Assembly: GCA_963931925.1 (NCBI GenBank)
Contig: OZ007571.1
Location: 42,536,279-42,600,278 of the forward strand
Source of the DNA: Onchidella celtica
Lineage: Eukaryota > Mollusca > Gastropoda > Systellommatophora > Onchidiidae
DNA: 64,000 bases
Direction: 5' to 3'
Shown here: positions 45,950-59,500 of the stretch, piece after piece
Layout: every line of letters starts with the position of its first letter
Position numbering within the stretch: the stretch's first letter is position 1
Translations under genes and position numbers: made by a program
The notes under the pieces: model-generated
The model's database searches: none
The model's input: the letters and a program-made list of their open reading frames with translations, nothing else
Told to the model about the DNA's origin: nothing

Positions 45950-46930
45950 GAGATTGACAATTTGAAAGCATTATAGCGGGAAAATGCTCAAGCGGGATTT
46001 TGTTACACATTCAAATAGTTTGTTCTCGTCAAATGTTACAGCACTGCATACCACAAGCGCAAAGAAGACACGACCTTTTAATTAAGAAGCATTTCAGGAC
46101 CCTAAAAAACGCGCTACAACCATATCAAAGAACTTAAGCAGTAAAAGTCCTTATCTCACGCAATCCATGTACTTCACCCTGAGACAGCTGAACTTATTCA
46201 GTTTTTGTTGGTTTTTAACTCAGACATATTAAAAGATCGGGATCTCTAGGTTCTTCAGTAAAAATATGTCGCTACAGCATCCTATTCGGTAGAACAGACC
46301 GCGAAGCAATGTTCCCTTAAAGTTGGGCCGGTGCGCGCAGACGCTGTGTTGGTGCCGCGCACATCAGACTGTTGCTTCTCATTTTAATTTACAAAATACG
46401 ATTGTTTTAAAATATTTTTTGCTCAGAGGAAAAGTTCCGCTCAATGGTTTGGAAAGAATAGAGTGAATGTTGCCGTTAAGTGTCTCTATTGTTGAAAAGT
46501 GTGGCAAAATTTGGGCGTATCGCATTCGCGTAGGTAGGCGAATTGGATGTATTATGGCGGGAACATTCTCGAGGGCGCATCTTTTTTAAAAAGCGTGAAC
46601 AGGTTGCATACCGCCATCACACAAGAAAACAAAAACCTTTTAATTAAGTAATAATTTCAAGACCTTGAAAAGCCCGCCAAAACCTCATTAAAAAACGTAA
46701 GATGTACAAGTCCTCACTTCATGTAAATCCCTGTACTTCACTGTGAGAAAGTGATTTTCTTCAGGTTTCTTAAATCAGACAAATATTCAACGAATAGGAT
46801 CTCTAGGTTTCTCAGCAAGAGCATGTTGCCACATTATCTTATCCGGTAGAACATTGTTACCTCTCACTGTCACTATATTATTGAAATTTGTGGCAAAATA
46901 TAGGCGTATCATATGCTCGCGGGACCTTGG
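45950..46930. repeat. Diverged direct duplication of about 0.4-0.6 kb
   Basis: 45950-46529 and 46530-46930 are adjacent direct copies, offset about 581 bases at the start. They share TTATRGCGGG, CCTTTTAATTAAG, TCTCTAGGTT, CGGTAGAACA and GTGTGGCAAAAT or TTTGTGGCAAAATA. The first copy has about 180 extra bases (about 46295-46475), starting near AATGTTCCCTTAAAGTTGGG with a GC-rich palindromic core. Confidence 0.75.
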
Positions 46931-48737
46931 ATCTGACTAACTTAATTTCACGGGCTATCACCAATCTATTATCGCTTCTAAAACATCACGCACGTAGAGC
47001 AGAAAACATGCATGGTATGTGACAGTAATAAAACTCCGAGGGAGCAACGATTCTCCGTCAGCCTCAAATCCTCGGGTGTTGATGGGGATCATCTTCATAA
47101 ATAAAAGTTTTACTTTCTCATAAAGTCACTCCCATTTTTTTTTCTTTTGACAAAAGCTGATCCATTCTGCTCCACTGATAAGAGCACCCCTGGTAAAGTA
47201 TGAGACGGTAAAAAACTAAGGTCAGATGAGGTGAGTAAACAAAAACAGCAGGAATTCTTTCCGGAATAATAATTATTTTGGCGTACATAACTTTTATTAG
47301 TGTCAAGACAAGGTTATGATTTTACCTTTATCAAGTAGGTTTACAGACAGCCCGGGAGGGCCGGCATGAGTAGGTTTAGCTCTCATTTATTTTGCTTGTC
47401 TTCTATTTCTGCAGGATCAAAATCTTTTAAATTTGGACTTTTGTTTGCTACGGTGCCACTCCTTTCTGTCTCTTTGCCTTCGAGTCTGTTATTATTTCGT
47501 TGTGTTCTGTCATCGGTATCTTATCAGAAATATTACACTAAATGTACATTCCATTCTTAACCCTTTTGGCATTTCCTTTAATTTTTGTGACTATGTTTGT
47601 TCTTTCCCCACCCCCCCCCCCCCACGTTCTTCCTTTCTACTTTACTTTCACCATACTTTTCCATAGTTCATTTTCTCGTTATTATACGAACACGGCCAGG
47701 AATGGTACTAATTAGTACCGGCAACTACAGACTTTAATTATGGACAATGCATTAGCATTCTATAATGTTCTTAAGATTAGGAAAAGCCAAGCACGGTGAA
47801 TTATAGTACGAAAATTAATGCAGGTGCCATCAAAAAGTAGAGATAGGAATTCAGGGATTCTACAATGAATTACTGACATACTGTGACATCAGTTACAGAC
47901 ATCTATCTCGACATTAAAGGCATTACTGCAAATTACAGTTACCTGGTGCTGTTATTCAAATAATTGCCGACTGCAGAATGGGGAAGTTTTATATCTCTTC
48001 AAAATCTGACTTGTAGTGGCGAATGACATACGCCATATAAGCTTAGAATGTTCTTGGTTACAAATTCACAATTCCTGTTCTCAATGTTCATTCAAATGAG
48101 AAGTTAAGATACGTCTGTAAGAAATTACCCCTCAAAGACGAGAAGAAACACGGATGGCTCGATATACTGCCGATATTGATGATGATGTAAATAAAATTTT
48201 AAAAAACCAGCCCAAGAGCAACCAGGAACAATTACACACAGGAGAACGATAAGGTAATCCCTACAGAAAAGTGGAAAGACCAAACTAAAGAATATTGCAG
48301 TTAAGTTTAAAAAGAATGCAAGAACCAGAGCCGTGTTACCTTTCGCTGTGCGACAGACGAATGGCTGTGTGCACGTGTGCCCCCCCCCCTAACAATGCCG
48401 AAATCCTATGCATTTCGATAGCAGCGGTAACAAAAAAACTAAAACAGTGGGGAACTGGCATGAGACAGGTGACCCCTCAGATATGTAGCCTCACGTTTGT
48501 ACAAGGTGGGATCAATGTAAGGTTTGTGGGAGTGAGCCGCCATCTTCAGTATTCTTTTCCATCTGTGCTGATTGTATGTGTGTCTGTGGGTGTCTTGAAG
48601 GTTATACTAATGTGAAGGCAAATGCGCATAGTGTGTACCTGTACCACTGAGATTGAATGAGGACAATAACAGTGCTTCCTATATTGAATCAGGTCATAAT
48701 ACATGTGGAATATTTCAAAACACACACCTCTGCATTA
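46931..48737. other. No gene recognised
   Basis: AT-rich DNA with a C run at about 47608-47623. The short frames have no recognisable domains. Confidence 0.5.
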
Positions 48738-48948
48738 GGTGGGTATCATACTAAGCCCGGTCAGACACAGTCAGATGCTGGCAAACAATAAGTGCAAGCC
48801 ATAATTTCCTATAATTTCTTAGGAAATTCAGGTGTGACCTATCATACCAAGCCCCGCCAGGCACAGTCAGCTTCTGCATTATTTCTTCGATCAGTATTTT
48901 GCTGGCGGCATCTGACTCTATCTGGCCAGATTTAGTATGATACCTCAC
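48738..48948. mobile_element. MITE with about 45-bp inverted ends
   Basis: The left end GGTGGGTATCATACTAAGCC pairs with the reverse complement of the right end (GTGAGGTATCATACTAAATC), and both continue into CAGTCAGATGC or GAGTCAGATGC. TA flanks each end, suggesting a TA target site as for Tc1/mariner-like MITEs. An extra internal copy of the end motif (TATCATACCAAGCCCCGCC) lies at about 48840-48858. Confidence 0.72.
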
Positions 48949-51900
48949 TAAATATAACTTTTATCCTCAATTCCAACTGTCTTCGTTAATGTGACAGTAA
49001 CTGTTGGTCTAAAGGTCACGTCATTCAAGATGATCACTGAAGAGCTAGTCAGCCCATTTACACATCTTCTCTTGTGTAATAGTTTCTATGATACCAGTTT
49101 TGTAACAGTTTTTCATAATCCCAACATTTTGCTTATTCGATCAAAACATCAGACGCCTACACACCTCGGCAATCAGAACAGACGGAGCTGGGAAGGTGGT
49201 TTATTCCAGACAACGACCATTACCTCATTACTTCACAATAAAAACAGACATGGCACTTGAGTTTCTCGATGAAAAGTTGTATAAACTCACTTTGTGTGTT
49301 GACGACATTGCTTCTGGAATTTGAAAATGATTCAAGGATAGAAATAACACTGTCTGTCGCTATCGACTACAATGGCACCTTTAGAATTTGAAAGATTCAA
49401 AATAGAACACAGTTGCCTGTACACATAATTATGTTGGCTACATGCTGCCCTATAATCCAAATATCTACCCTAAGTCGCCCAAGATCTGTCTTCAAATATT
49501 AACCTTGGCTGAATTCCCAGTTACCGAATTTTTCCGCGATCAGGCCCGATGTTTTGGAAATTTTATGTTATTAAATGTCTAAGAAAACGTCTTATTGCAT
49601 CATCCGATTTTCTGCCAGAAAACTATTTCAGTTTTAATGGTCCTTTTGTCACCAGGCTTAAGAGTGATTATTTTTGTGTGACATTTCAGAAATTGACAGA
49701 CATTTCGATGAATCAGAGCTACAGCTGACACAAGATAACGTAATAATTCAGACCGTAAAAAAAAACGTAACATACAGAGCAGTATAACCTTCAGACAGTG
49801 ACACCTGAAAGCCTTTAGCTCCATCTGTTACTTTTTGTAACGAACATTGCCAGCACCTGTCCCCGGACGTACTGGATTTGTAAAGCCCAGAAAACATGAG
49901 ATCATCTGAAAGATACAGACTAATGCAATATGTACCTCAGGTGCATACGCCTTCTTACAAAAATATGCCCTCCTAAACATAAATTCAGTGACATATCAGA
50001 TTTGTCTTGCCAAATTGTGTTACTAAAAATGAGACGACGTATGTGCATCAATGGTTTCCAAAAATTGAAACTGATTTTAATTTTGAGAGGCAGGGTGGGG
50101 TTCAGGAAAGGGGGTGATTTTGTGTTGAGTTTCTTGTTCGACTTAAGTAACAAATAAAAATTCTGGCACCCATTTCCTCTGATTCATCTCATGTACAAGT
50201 CTCATTATTCTCCCCCTACTTCACTCTTAATGTTGATAAAATAGGGTCAGGTATTGCATCCTTTCATCCCTGGACTGTCTTTTTCGCCAAACGCCAGAGG
50301 GAGTTAAGCGAACAATATGTATTAAAACATCAGAAGGCTTTAAATAGAGATAACAATGATGTTCAACATTATTTCCATGCTCACTTTTACAGCAATATAA
50401 TCTCCATGTTCATCACCAAAATCACAGTTTGAAAGCTGTGTACTGCAAGAAGCCAGGCCCCCTCGAAAAAGCGAAAAGGGGGACTTCTAGTGACCGCATA
50501 GGACGGGGTCAAAGTGTCCGAGCAAACTATTTCGCGGTTGATCGGTTGTGAAGCCACGGCTGTCCATATGGCACAACGAGGTATGCGCTGACCCCTTAAA
50601 GCCCCCAAAGTGTCCACTGTTGCTGATTCCATTGGAAAGTACTTTTGCCCACTTCTTTTGAAGTATAGAATTGTTGTTGTAAAATACCTTCAAATGGTTT
50701 GCGGTTATTTTAGAACTGGAGTGCCTGTACTGGTCTTGCTACTATGGCGAGAGGTGAAAAACATCAGGAAAGACTAGTTGCAGCCTTAAATACAGCAAAT
50801 ACCGATTAAAAAAAATTAATGCATAATTTTGCGAATTTCATATGAATAGAATTACGTTATCGGACAAGAAATTTAATCCTGATATTAAAGAGTCTCCTAT
50901 GGTGTCCGGAATACATTATTTTAAATATTTCATTTTTTTTTAGTCAACAGTGAACGCTTCTTGAGCAACAGCCTTTTCGTGACGTTGCAAAATATAAGGC
51001 GCAGGTGATAAGAAAATGTCAGTGCAACAAATGAAATTGTTTGCCTCCGTCCTGCAATTTAACTGACAAAAGCCCAATTTCCAATGACTTTGAATTATAT
51101 CTTTACTAATGAGGCAGGGGCAGATTAGACATTTAAAAAAAAAAATCAAATACCCAATAATTTTACATTCATTTTCGGTAGCAATATAAGCTGGAAGATG
51201 TAACTCCACCTCCCCCCCCCCCCCCCCCCCGCCAACAAAAAGGATTTAAAACATTTCCGGAGATAAACATAATGCGTCCTTTTTGGGTATTCAGTTTAAG
51301 AGGCGCTGTCTAAATAAAGCGCCCGCGTCGCTTAATTATTGCGGTCTGTGACCAGCACATTCCTAATGACACAGTCGCACGCCACATTACCCTGGTGGCA
51401 TCTGAGCATCGCGGTGTCCCGTATGATCTTTCAAAAGCACAGCGGGAAATGAGCAGGGCTAGCATGGGGGTCCATACGTCAATCTCGGACACAAGGGGTC
51501 AGATTAATACTCCTCGGTACTCGTGTGTCTACATCTGTGAAGTTGTGGGTTACTCTAGGACAATTTGGGCAAGAGAATCACCGTAATGTAGGCGAAGGCT
51601 TTTCATTCAAGTATTTCGTTTTTGCTTGTTTTTTTTCGTCTGGATGACCGACTGGTGATCACAGACAAGACAGAAAAGAAAACGAATGAAAGCTGTTAAT
51701 GATAACCAAGAGAGACACAAATGAATGGGTGAAAATGAATATATGACTGTAAAATACAGTGTATTACTCTATCCAAAAATCCTAAGCACGCGTATTGCAT
51801 AATTATTATATACAAAGAACAGCAATGGCAAATATAAGTAAAACCAGTTGAGATGACACAAGAAAAGACAGGATAGTAAAGAAAACAAGCGCAAAGAACA

Positions 51901-52337
51901 GTGGGAAAATAAATGGAAAAGTATAGATAGACTCGTGAAAGAAGTTCAAGATGTGGTTTAATTAAAAGTATAATCTCACTGATTTAATAAGTAACAGTTA
52001 TGTACTACTGTGTTCACTAGGTAACCAATGCTAAAGCCAGGTGCACGTTATCTGAACGTATTTTTTCCGAAAAAAAACAACACAACAAACACAAAGCTCT
52101 TAACAAAGCAGCGTTATCTATCTAATCTAACTTTTCAATGACATACACAATGCAATCTTATATTTGCTGTGGATCGAAATTGGAAAACCATAGAAAATGC
52201 GGAATTTAAATGCAAATTTAGAGGGCCGTAAAATTAAAGTGTGGTCTTTTGAATCACAGCTGCAAACTAATTTCCAAAGCCTGCATGATTTAGCCCAACG
52301 CCTCAAAATGTCATAAATCTTCTTACGGGTAAGAAAG

Positions 52338-52375
<38 letters not shown>

Positions 52376-52698
52376 ACACAAAGGTCAGGAGATCGCCCAG
52401 TTTAGCTCTGTCTTCAAGATCAGCACTTGAGTGTCTGAATTTAATCCTTCATGGCTGTGAACCGTAAATTGCATTTTGTATGGAAGTAAAATAAAAAAAA
52501 GAAGGACAGACCATTAAGTAAGATTAAGAGGTTTAACTTTTTATAAAGCAAGTTCTTCCCCAATCAACGCGAGTTGTAAATTGATGGTGGGTGTCACAAA
52601 GGTCAGTGTGACACAGACATCTTGAGGAAACGTAAATAATTTGAGACTATTCATAGATCACGTAAAGTTTAATCCGGTGAAGGAAACATGTTTCAGAG
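48949..52698. other. No gene recognised over about 3.7 kb; an unexplained mixed-composition stretch at 51310-51590
   Basis: A poly-C run occurs at about 51212-51231 and an AC microsatellite at about 52340-52380. 51310-51590 is less AT-rich than its surroundings and is open on both strands (81 residues plus, 60 minus), but neither product is recognised. Confidence 0.5.
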
Positions 52699-53028
52699 CT
52701 GGCATAGGCAACCCTTTCATAAAGTAAAGGCCAAAGATCTCAAATTTGGGAGAATGCAGTGGGACCGACACTCTCACCTCATCTTAGAACCCTTCTGTAA
52801 ATGTCAGGTCGTTTTATTTAAATGTGGATTTTGAAAGCGAAATTTGTTTTTTTCGGGGTTTTTTTTTGGGGGGGGGGGTGCGCGTATGTGTGTGTTATAT
52901 TCATTTTTTTCCCATAGAACACAGTGACCGGTGTGTAAAGTATTTCTATCAACCTCAGGGGCGGGCCAAAATTTGCTTGGCCGTCTGTAGCCGGCCGAGG
53001 CCGTAGGTTGCCCATATCTATTTTAGAG
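52691..53028. mobile_element. Non-autonomous hAT-like element with near-perfect 8-bp target duplication
   Basis: The body is 52699-53020. The left end is CTGGCATAGGCAACC and the reverse-complemented right end TAGATATGGGCAACC. The flanking 8-mers TTTCAGAG (52691-52698) and TTTTAGAG (53021-53028) agree at seven of eight positions. The GGCCRR-rich subterminal sequence beside the right end and the GGGCAACC core are typical of hAT ends. A G-run lies inside at about 52867-52880. Confidence 0.72.
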
Positions 53029-54477
53029 CTACGGTTTAAAAAAGTACAGCGTGTTCTCTCTTCGGCTTTGTAATCAGATTACAATGCCCCTAACAGCGAC
53101 CAAGTAAAAGTATATTCAAGCCAGGTTTGTAACTTTAAGGAATAAAATGGGGAGATGACACCGAATGTCACTGATTTTTATAATTACGAAACTTTCTTCA
53201 CCGACCCATTTTGGCAAATGTTATGGGCTTGCCCTCGTATCTAGATGATGACGCATTTCATCTTAAGTTGGATGATTCTGCCTATATGTAGAATGGAGGT
53301 GAGTTTTTCAAACCCCTTACAAGACGTCTAAACAGTCTTTGTTATTGTTGCAAAACGGCTTGCTATTTACTTCAGTTCTTTTAAAGTGAAAGTGCATCTG
53401 GCTGTGCAATTATCTTTTGTTTATAAAGCGCCCTACAAGGTTCGAGTCATCTCTGGGAGCAAAGTGTGGGTCACGATTTGGTGCGATCTGAGTCACAAGA
53501 GCCAGCTTTGTCTCAGCGAGACACAGAAAAGTAAATTGCGCATTGTGACATTCTTCCTCCTACAAATACAACAGAAAATATATGGGGCTGCCACTTACAA
53601 GGTTATTAAGTTCCATTTTAAAAATGCATAATTAAGCTTACAGTGACTGTTCACTACTGGTCTTTTAGTTCAGGCAGTCGCAATGATCTTTGTTCTTCAC
53701 GCTTGCATAATTGATTTATGAATTTAAAAACTATGAAGCGCAGTCTAAAACACATACGTGTATCCTTACAATAAGCTACAGCTGACAACATAACTGTTTT
53801 TCTGCCAAATATCTATGGATTACTATTTTTAAAATATTTTTGTATTTACAATTGATTAAGGAGTACGATAATTTAAATGCTTACTTATAAAACTAAAATT
53901 GTATTTAAGATAAAAAACAGTTTTTCCTCCTCTCCTGTAAGGTAAGGTTTTTCACACGTGTGCGGTTTCATTTGTAGGACCAGTGTGTGACATACTCAGT
54001 GAGATTGCGTGCTCATACTACATACAAAAACAAAAAAAAACAAAAAATAAAAAAATAAAAAAAACTCTTTAATATCCAGGGATCTGTCAGAGTATTGCAA
54101 GAATTCTGAAGAACCTGTGAAAATGTCATCCCCTACAATCTCGCTGTTTTCCTCCATACCAATATAAAACAACCCATCTGCTCTGTATCCGTCGCTACCT
54201 TTGTTCACCCCTGAGCTCATCCCTACTTCCCCCTCCTACACCCAATCATATCTCTGTCGCCATCTGGTTCCACATTCTCACTGGGTTGCATGTATTTTCA
54301 CTGCATCTATCTGTAACACGTCTTGACCTGTTGATTAGGATGACAAGTACACAGTTTTCAAATGTCAAACCATGGTATTCCGTTAAGGTGACGCAGTAAC
54401 CCAGTCTCTTGGGAAAACATGCAAATCCCAGTTTCCACCCAGCGATGTCGAGATGGCAAGAGTGTTGTCTCTTTCGT

Positions 54478-54479
<2 letters not shown>
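53029..54479. other. No gene recognised
   Basis: AT-rich with A-runs at about 54030-54065. The short frames are unrecognised. Confidence 0.5.
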
Positions 54480-54552
<73 letters not shown>

Positions 54553-54915
54553 AGAGAGAGAGACAGACAACAGACAAACAGATAGACAGAAAGACAGATA
54601 GAGTAAGGGACAGAGGGCTAGAGAAGGGAGGACAGAGATACAGAGAGACCGAGTGAGTGAGGGACAGAGATACAGAGAGACAGAGTGAGTGAGGGACGGA
54701 GAGCTAGAGAGGGGAGGACATAGACAGACAGACAGAGGAGGAGACAAGCAGACCGAAGATTAGATAGACAGATAGACGGACAGACAATCAGAGAGAGATA
54801 CAGACAGACAGACTGACAGAAAGAGACAGACACAAAAAGAGGGAAAGTGATCGGGTCTGGGGGAGAGAGAGAGAGACAGACAGATAGACAGAGAGAGAGA
54901 GAGAGACAGAGAGAT
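54480..54915. repeat. (GA)n microsatellite grading into a GACA/GATA-rich array
   Basis: Pure GA at 54480-54549, then interspersed CAGACAGA, GATAGACA and an approximately 50-bp higher-order repeat (GACAGAGATACAGAGAGAC, GAGTGAGTGAGGGAC) at about 54609-54720. The long serine/leucine-rich frames here are artefacts. Confidence 0.93.
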
Positions 54916-55396
54916 CAGCTCATCATCATGCAAATATTTACCTTGTGATCGACTCATTCATGAATAAGATGCTGATTCACATTAACGGAACAAAACAATT
55001 TTTAAAAAACCATTTCATTTTTTTATTCTCAGTGTTTTATAAACACACTACCCCATTCATACGTGTTTTTTCTTAAAACTAGAAAAGTGGAGAATTGGCC
55101 CAGAATATTATCCCCGAGGCCCAATATCTTTGGTATCCTTGGGCTGTTACATTTATACACCAGCACCTTTACTCACCCTCGCACATATACAATCAAACAT
55201 AATATGACACAAGTGGAGTGTCTCAGCCGTGTTCCATTGCGTCAAGTAAACAAATTCTTATAGCAACCGAATTCCCATCCGGTACCTTATGAATGAGTAA
55301 GGTAGAGTTCTGTGCAGATGTCTCACACAAGTAATTGACTTGTTGTATGTTGTTTGTAAAGACAATAAACAATTCTTTCTCCCCCCTCCCCCCCAA

Positions 55397-55398
<2 letters not shown>
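54916..55398. other. No gene recognised
   Basis: Ordinary AT-rich spacer between two microsatellites. Confidence 0.5.
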
Positions 55399-55466
<68 letters not shown>

Positions 55467-55481
55467 TCTCTCTCTATCTCG
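55399..55481. repeat. (TC)n microsatellite
   Basis: About 80 bases of TC dinucleotide, preceded by a C-rich stretch. Confidence 0.95.
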
Positions 55482-55867
55482 GCAAGGATATAGCTTGGCC
55501 AGGAACAGTCCTATTCTCAATACTAATATAAACTATCTTCTCACTATATTTGCATCACTAAACAAGGTCTTTTGGATTACCCAATCCATGAGAAATATTG
55601 ATCCCATGCGATTATAGTGCTGCATTATGTCAATTCAGTTGAAATTGAGGTACAGGTGGATCACGTCAAACACCCAGCTATAGGGACATTCCCCGTAATA
55701 ATAATGTTGCCTAAGAGCCATTTTTCAAACCATGCCAGGGGGAAAAAAATAATGGTTATGTTGTAAAGGGTAGTAATTAAACTAACAGTTTGGGTTAGCA
55801 TTTTGGCGACCATCTTGGAAATGAGCACATGTTTACAGCCTCCCATCAGTTGCCAAGATTTGCCTAT

Positions 55868-56100
55868 GTCCCATCAGATTAAAATCCGGTCGGTGCAGGC
55901 ATGTTGGAAATTTTGGGATTGGTCCCATATTTCCCTGTTCCTGATCCTATGGTAGGCAGGATCGAGCAACTAGTCTTCTTGGATAAGGACGAAAAAGTCG
56001 GAGGGCCCGTGTGCACATTGCGCAGTTAAAGATATCTTGGCAGTTGGAAATCGAGAAGAGCAGGCCGGCCAAAGCCGCTGCCCGGGCAAAATTCTAAAAA
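55868..56100 (+). mobile_element. tRNA-derived SINE, second copy with decayed head
   Basis: AGATTAAAATCCGGTCGGTG corresponds to the B-box arm of the 9.2-kb copy. It is followed by the shared body (GGCATGTTGG, GATCCTATGG.AGGCAGGATC, GGATAAGGAC, GGCAG.TGGAAATCGA.AAG). It ends GGGCAAAATTC plus an A run at about 56097-56103. The A box is no longer recognisable. It lies in the opposite orientation to the 9.2-kb copy. Confidence 0.82.
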
Positions 56101-56484
56101 AAAGTAATCTCTACCACAACATGAAAAATAAAAACAAGAAAAGTGGGGTGTAAATACCAAGGGCAGGGAATCTCCTAAAATAAAGAGCCAAACACTCAGT
56201 GAACCACGGGCTTTAAAGTAATTTGAGAATGATACCCAGGTAAGATATTATGGAGAGAAGCGGGGTTTTCCATAAATGCTTCCAAGGTTTGTTTTTTCTC
56301 TTCTGACAAATTAATGTTGGGTTAAAATTAATATATTTAAGACGATAATCAAAGGTACACCCCCGTTCTGTGCGTCTAATATGAGAACCAAGTTAATTAC
56401 ATTACTACGCAGGTGTATTTTTAATGAACATTTAGGGAAAACAATGTACATTACGAGTACACACCTTGCATCCCAGCTCCAAAC

Positions 56485-56560
56485 CAGAAGTCGGCAAACT
56501 TTTGCCCTCGGCGGGCTGGATGGTATATTAGTGAATAGACAGTGGGCTAGATAAATTTTG
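56485..56560 (+). mobile_element. Possible hAT-like end fragment
   Basis: CAGAAGTCGGCAAACTTTTG followed by GCGGGCTGGAT matches the style of hAT-type ends (CAGNNGTCGGCAAACC, then CGGGCCGGAT). No partner end was found downstream. Confidence 0.45.
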
Positions 56561-59500
56561 AATGCCAAAACAAAAACAGCAACAACAAAAGAAACTGGAA
56601 ATAATGGCAGTTATACGTTTAAGTACATCTGGCTATATTTCGAATCAAACCAACGAAAAATGCATGTTTTTTGATGCACCAAAGATGTCACAATAAATGC
56701 CAACCTGGCAAGCCAATCAGAATTAGTCAATCTAACTAATGTTTTCTGGGGTACATTTATTATGCTGAGAATGGTCGCTTCACAAGGAAGCCTGGCGTCA
56801 CGAATGCACCCATCCCTACTCAAAGAGTAAAGTGACCCCCGCAGTTAACCCAATTTTCTGGCCGTAAGAAAAGTTTGACAGGGAAAATGACTTATCTTGT
56901 AGGATTCGTGTGTATAACAGATTATTAGCCCATTCACCAATTTTTTCGCCCGAACCGAACCATGAACGTCAGCTTCTTAATTATTTACATACAGATTTGA
57001 TACGCTGTGACGAAAGGAACATTCACAATATGGCGGGATACAGCTTCAATAGAATCTAGATACAGCTCCCGGACTCGGGGAATACCCAGGTGCGATTCTA
57101 CAAGTTGAATTTCGATCACCACTGTGCAAGCTGGGGCGCAGAACGAAATTTCCTGTCATACTTTTTAATTCTAATCGATGAAACTGCGTCTTCTTTTTTT
57201 TTTTTTTCTGGCTCAAAATGTCGGAACACTTTCTTCTGTTCAACTCAGTTCTGGCTTAAAATCAACTAAAGTATTAAACATGTAGCAAACTTCAAGACCT
57301 TTTGAAATATGCCCACGTAACATTTATCTTTTTCTGTGCTTAATAATGATATTTTGTAGAATTTAAGGATCGGCGTTAAAAAGCCTTTCATTATTACATT
57401 GGAGGCCTTACTTCCTTATGCAATGATTGCTTTTCAGCAGCGAGAAGGAATTACATCGTAGTTTAGAACCGACCACAAATTTCGGAACACATTAATTAAT
57501 CTAATTTAAGAGCTACTAACGTGACCTCTAAAATAACGTTCACTATTTACACCGGATTGCAAACAACAACAGCCAGCTCGCAGATCTATTAATTCGTTTA
57601 GTGCCGTCTTCAAGAGTTCAGTGAGCCAATGCCTTATTGACACAGCCAATCAACTCAAGCCTTTAAACACAAACCCATTTCTTACATTTCACATAGCATT
57701 TACTATTCCTTGGGGCCAAGAGCAGCCTGTTCCGAATAACGGTTTAACAAGCAAATTACACTCCATTTTGCAAACACCTATGGCAAATCAAGTCTTCTAT
57801 GTTCCCTTCGGGAACTGCCAAAGCTGAAAACACTGTTGTCCTTTGAATACGCCGTCCCATGGCCTTCAAAAGATCCACAGGACTGAATAATGCCCTGTAT
57901 CCTAATTTATTGAAGCATATCAAGATGTATTCCATTATAATCATAATATACATCTACCTGAGGCGACACACCAAAGGTAATACACATGAATGACATTCTT
58001 CTGGCATCGACAGGATTTTTTATTGACCTGCACAATCTTTAAAAACCAAACAAACAAACGGAGAGGCAGCACCGTCAAAGCGTTCCAGGATTTGTAACAA
58101 ATCTCCGCGAATGCATCGTTATTCTGCCCAGCCAAACCCTCTCGATTCTCAGATCTTTTGTCCTGATGCATTCTTGATTTATTGTCTGAATGTTATGGTG
58201 ATTCTATCAGCTGTATCTGTCATGTAAAACATTATAAATGTTTTAAAGGCCACACTGAAACGCAATATCTATGTATAAAATGTGAAGAGCATCTAAGCCA
58301 ACAATTTTCGTACTTGTATAGACGAACGTTTGTATAAAGTTTTGTGAATCTTTTCTTTCTCCTAAAAAAAAAAAAGCCTGAAACACTCGAAGCAAAACAT
58401 CTCAAATATTTTATAAAGAAAAAAAAGTCGAATTATCTAAACATTTACAACCTTAAGGATTCCCATAAAAATATCCCACTGGATTCGACTAAGCAACCCT
58501 TCCTCTAGTTTTCCTGTATGAACAAAGGAGCAGCTTAATTTTTAAAAACATCTTTATGAACGGCAAAGGAAATGCATTGCTCCTTATAATGTTGTTTGCA
58601 GACGAACATTGAAACAAAAATATATATTCCTGCTCTCCTACTTTCTGGTTTCTGGATATATTTGCTCTCCTTACTTTCAACAAAATCTCATTTTGGCTCG
58701 TCTTTCTTGTGCACTTTACACATTATACAATTTTCTTCTAGTTTTGAACTTCTGTCTTGAGTCTCTGAAAACTTTGATGTTTTCCCCAACTTTTGATTAG
58801 AAGGAAGTGAAAACGCTTCGTTTACACTAATTCGGGTGACCTGATTAAGTTCTTTAGAGCATTAAAGTCAGTTCACGAACAGACATTTTTGCCTCCTTCC
58901 AGTGGTGTAGACATATGTGATTAAAAATACTGCCAGTTTCAGAATAAAATACCTAAAGGGTGAGCCATATTGTTTATGCATGTTCATAGGTCCAAGTCAG
59001 TTTGTCCGTGGCATCTTTATTTTCCCTAGCACACCACATTGCAGTCACTGCTAAGCTACAATGCCCTCCTTCAGGTGTACTCTTATTTTCTTTTTTCTCC
59101 CCTTTTATGTGAACAATCGGCAGTTGTTTTAGGACAGTCAAAAGTGGGCCGCCCTTTTTACATACTAAGTGATTTGCAAAGAAGTGGGGTGGTTCCATTA
59201 ACTCAGCCAATGTCTTTAAAAGTTTTACTGAATTCGTTCGTTTATCGTTCTACCGGCTACGGCTGTCAGTGCTTGCAAATTATTTTTGTAAGTCGTCCTT
59301 AAATAAGGCGAGCACCAGGTATTGAATGAGAAGTAAACCCTTCGAAACTGATTAATATGTTCAGTGATTCTCAATGTTACAATTCCGTTTTTGATTTTCC
59401 AGTAATGGGGCTTTCAGGAAAAAATATTTGCAAAACACACGAAGTTAAGACGACAAAAATCATGAAGACAGAAAGTGATACAGCCATTTTCTCTTTGTAT

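Noticed and set aside
54358..54747. Serine/leucine-rich 129-residue frame
   Set aside because: It is a translation of the GA/GACA microsatellite.
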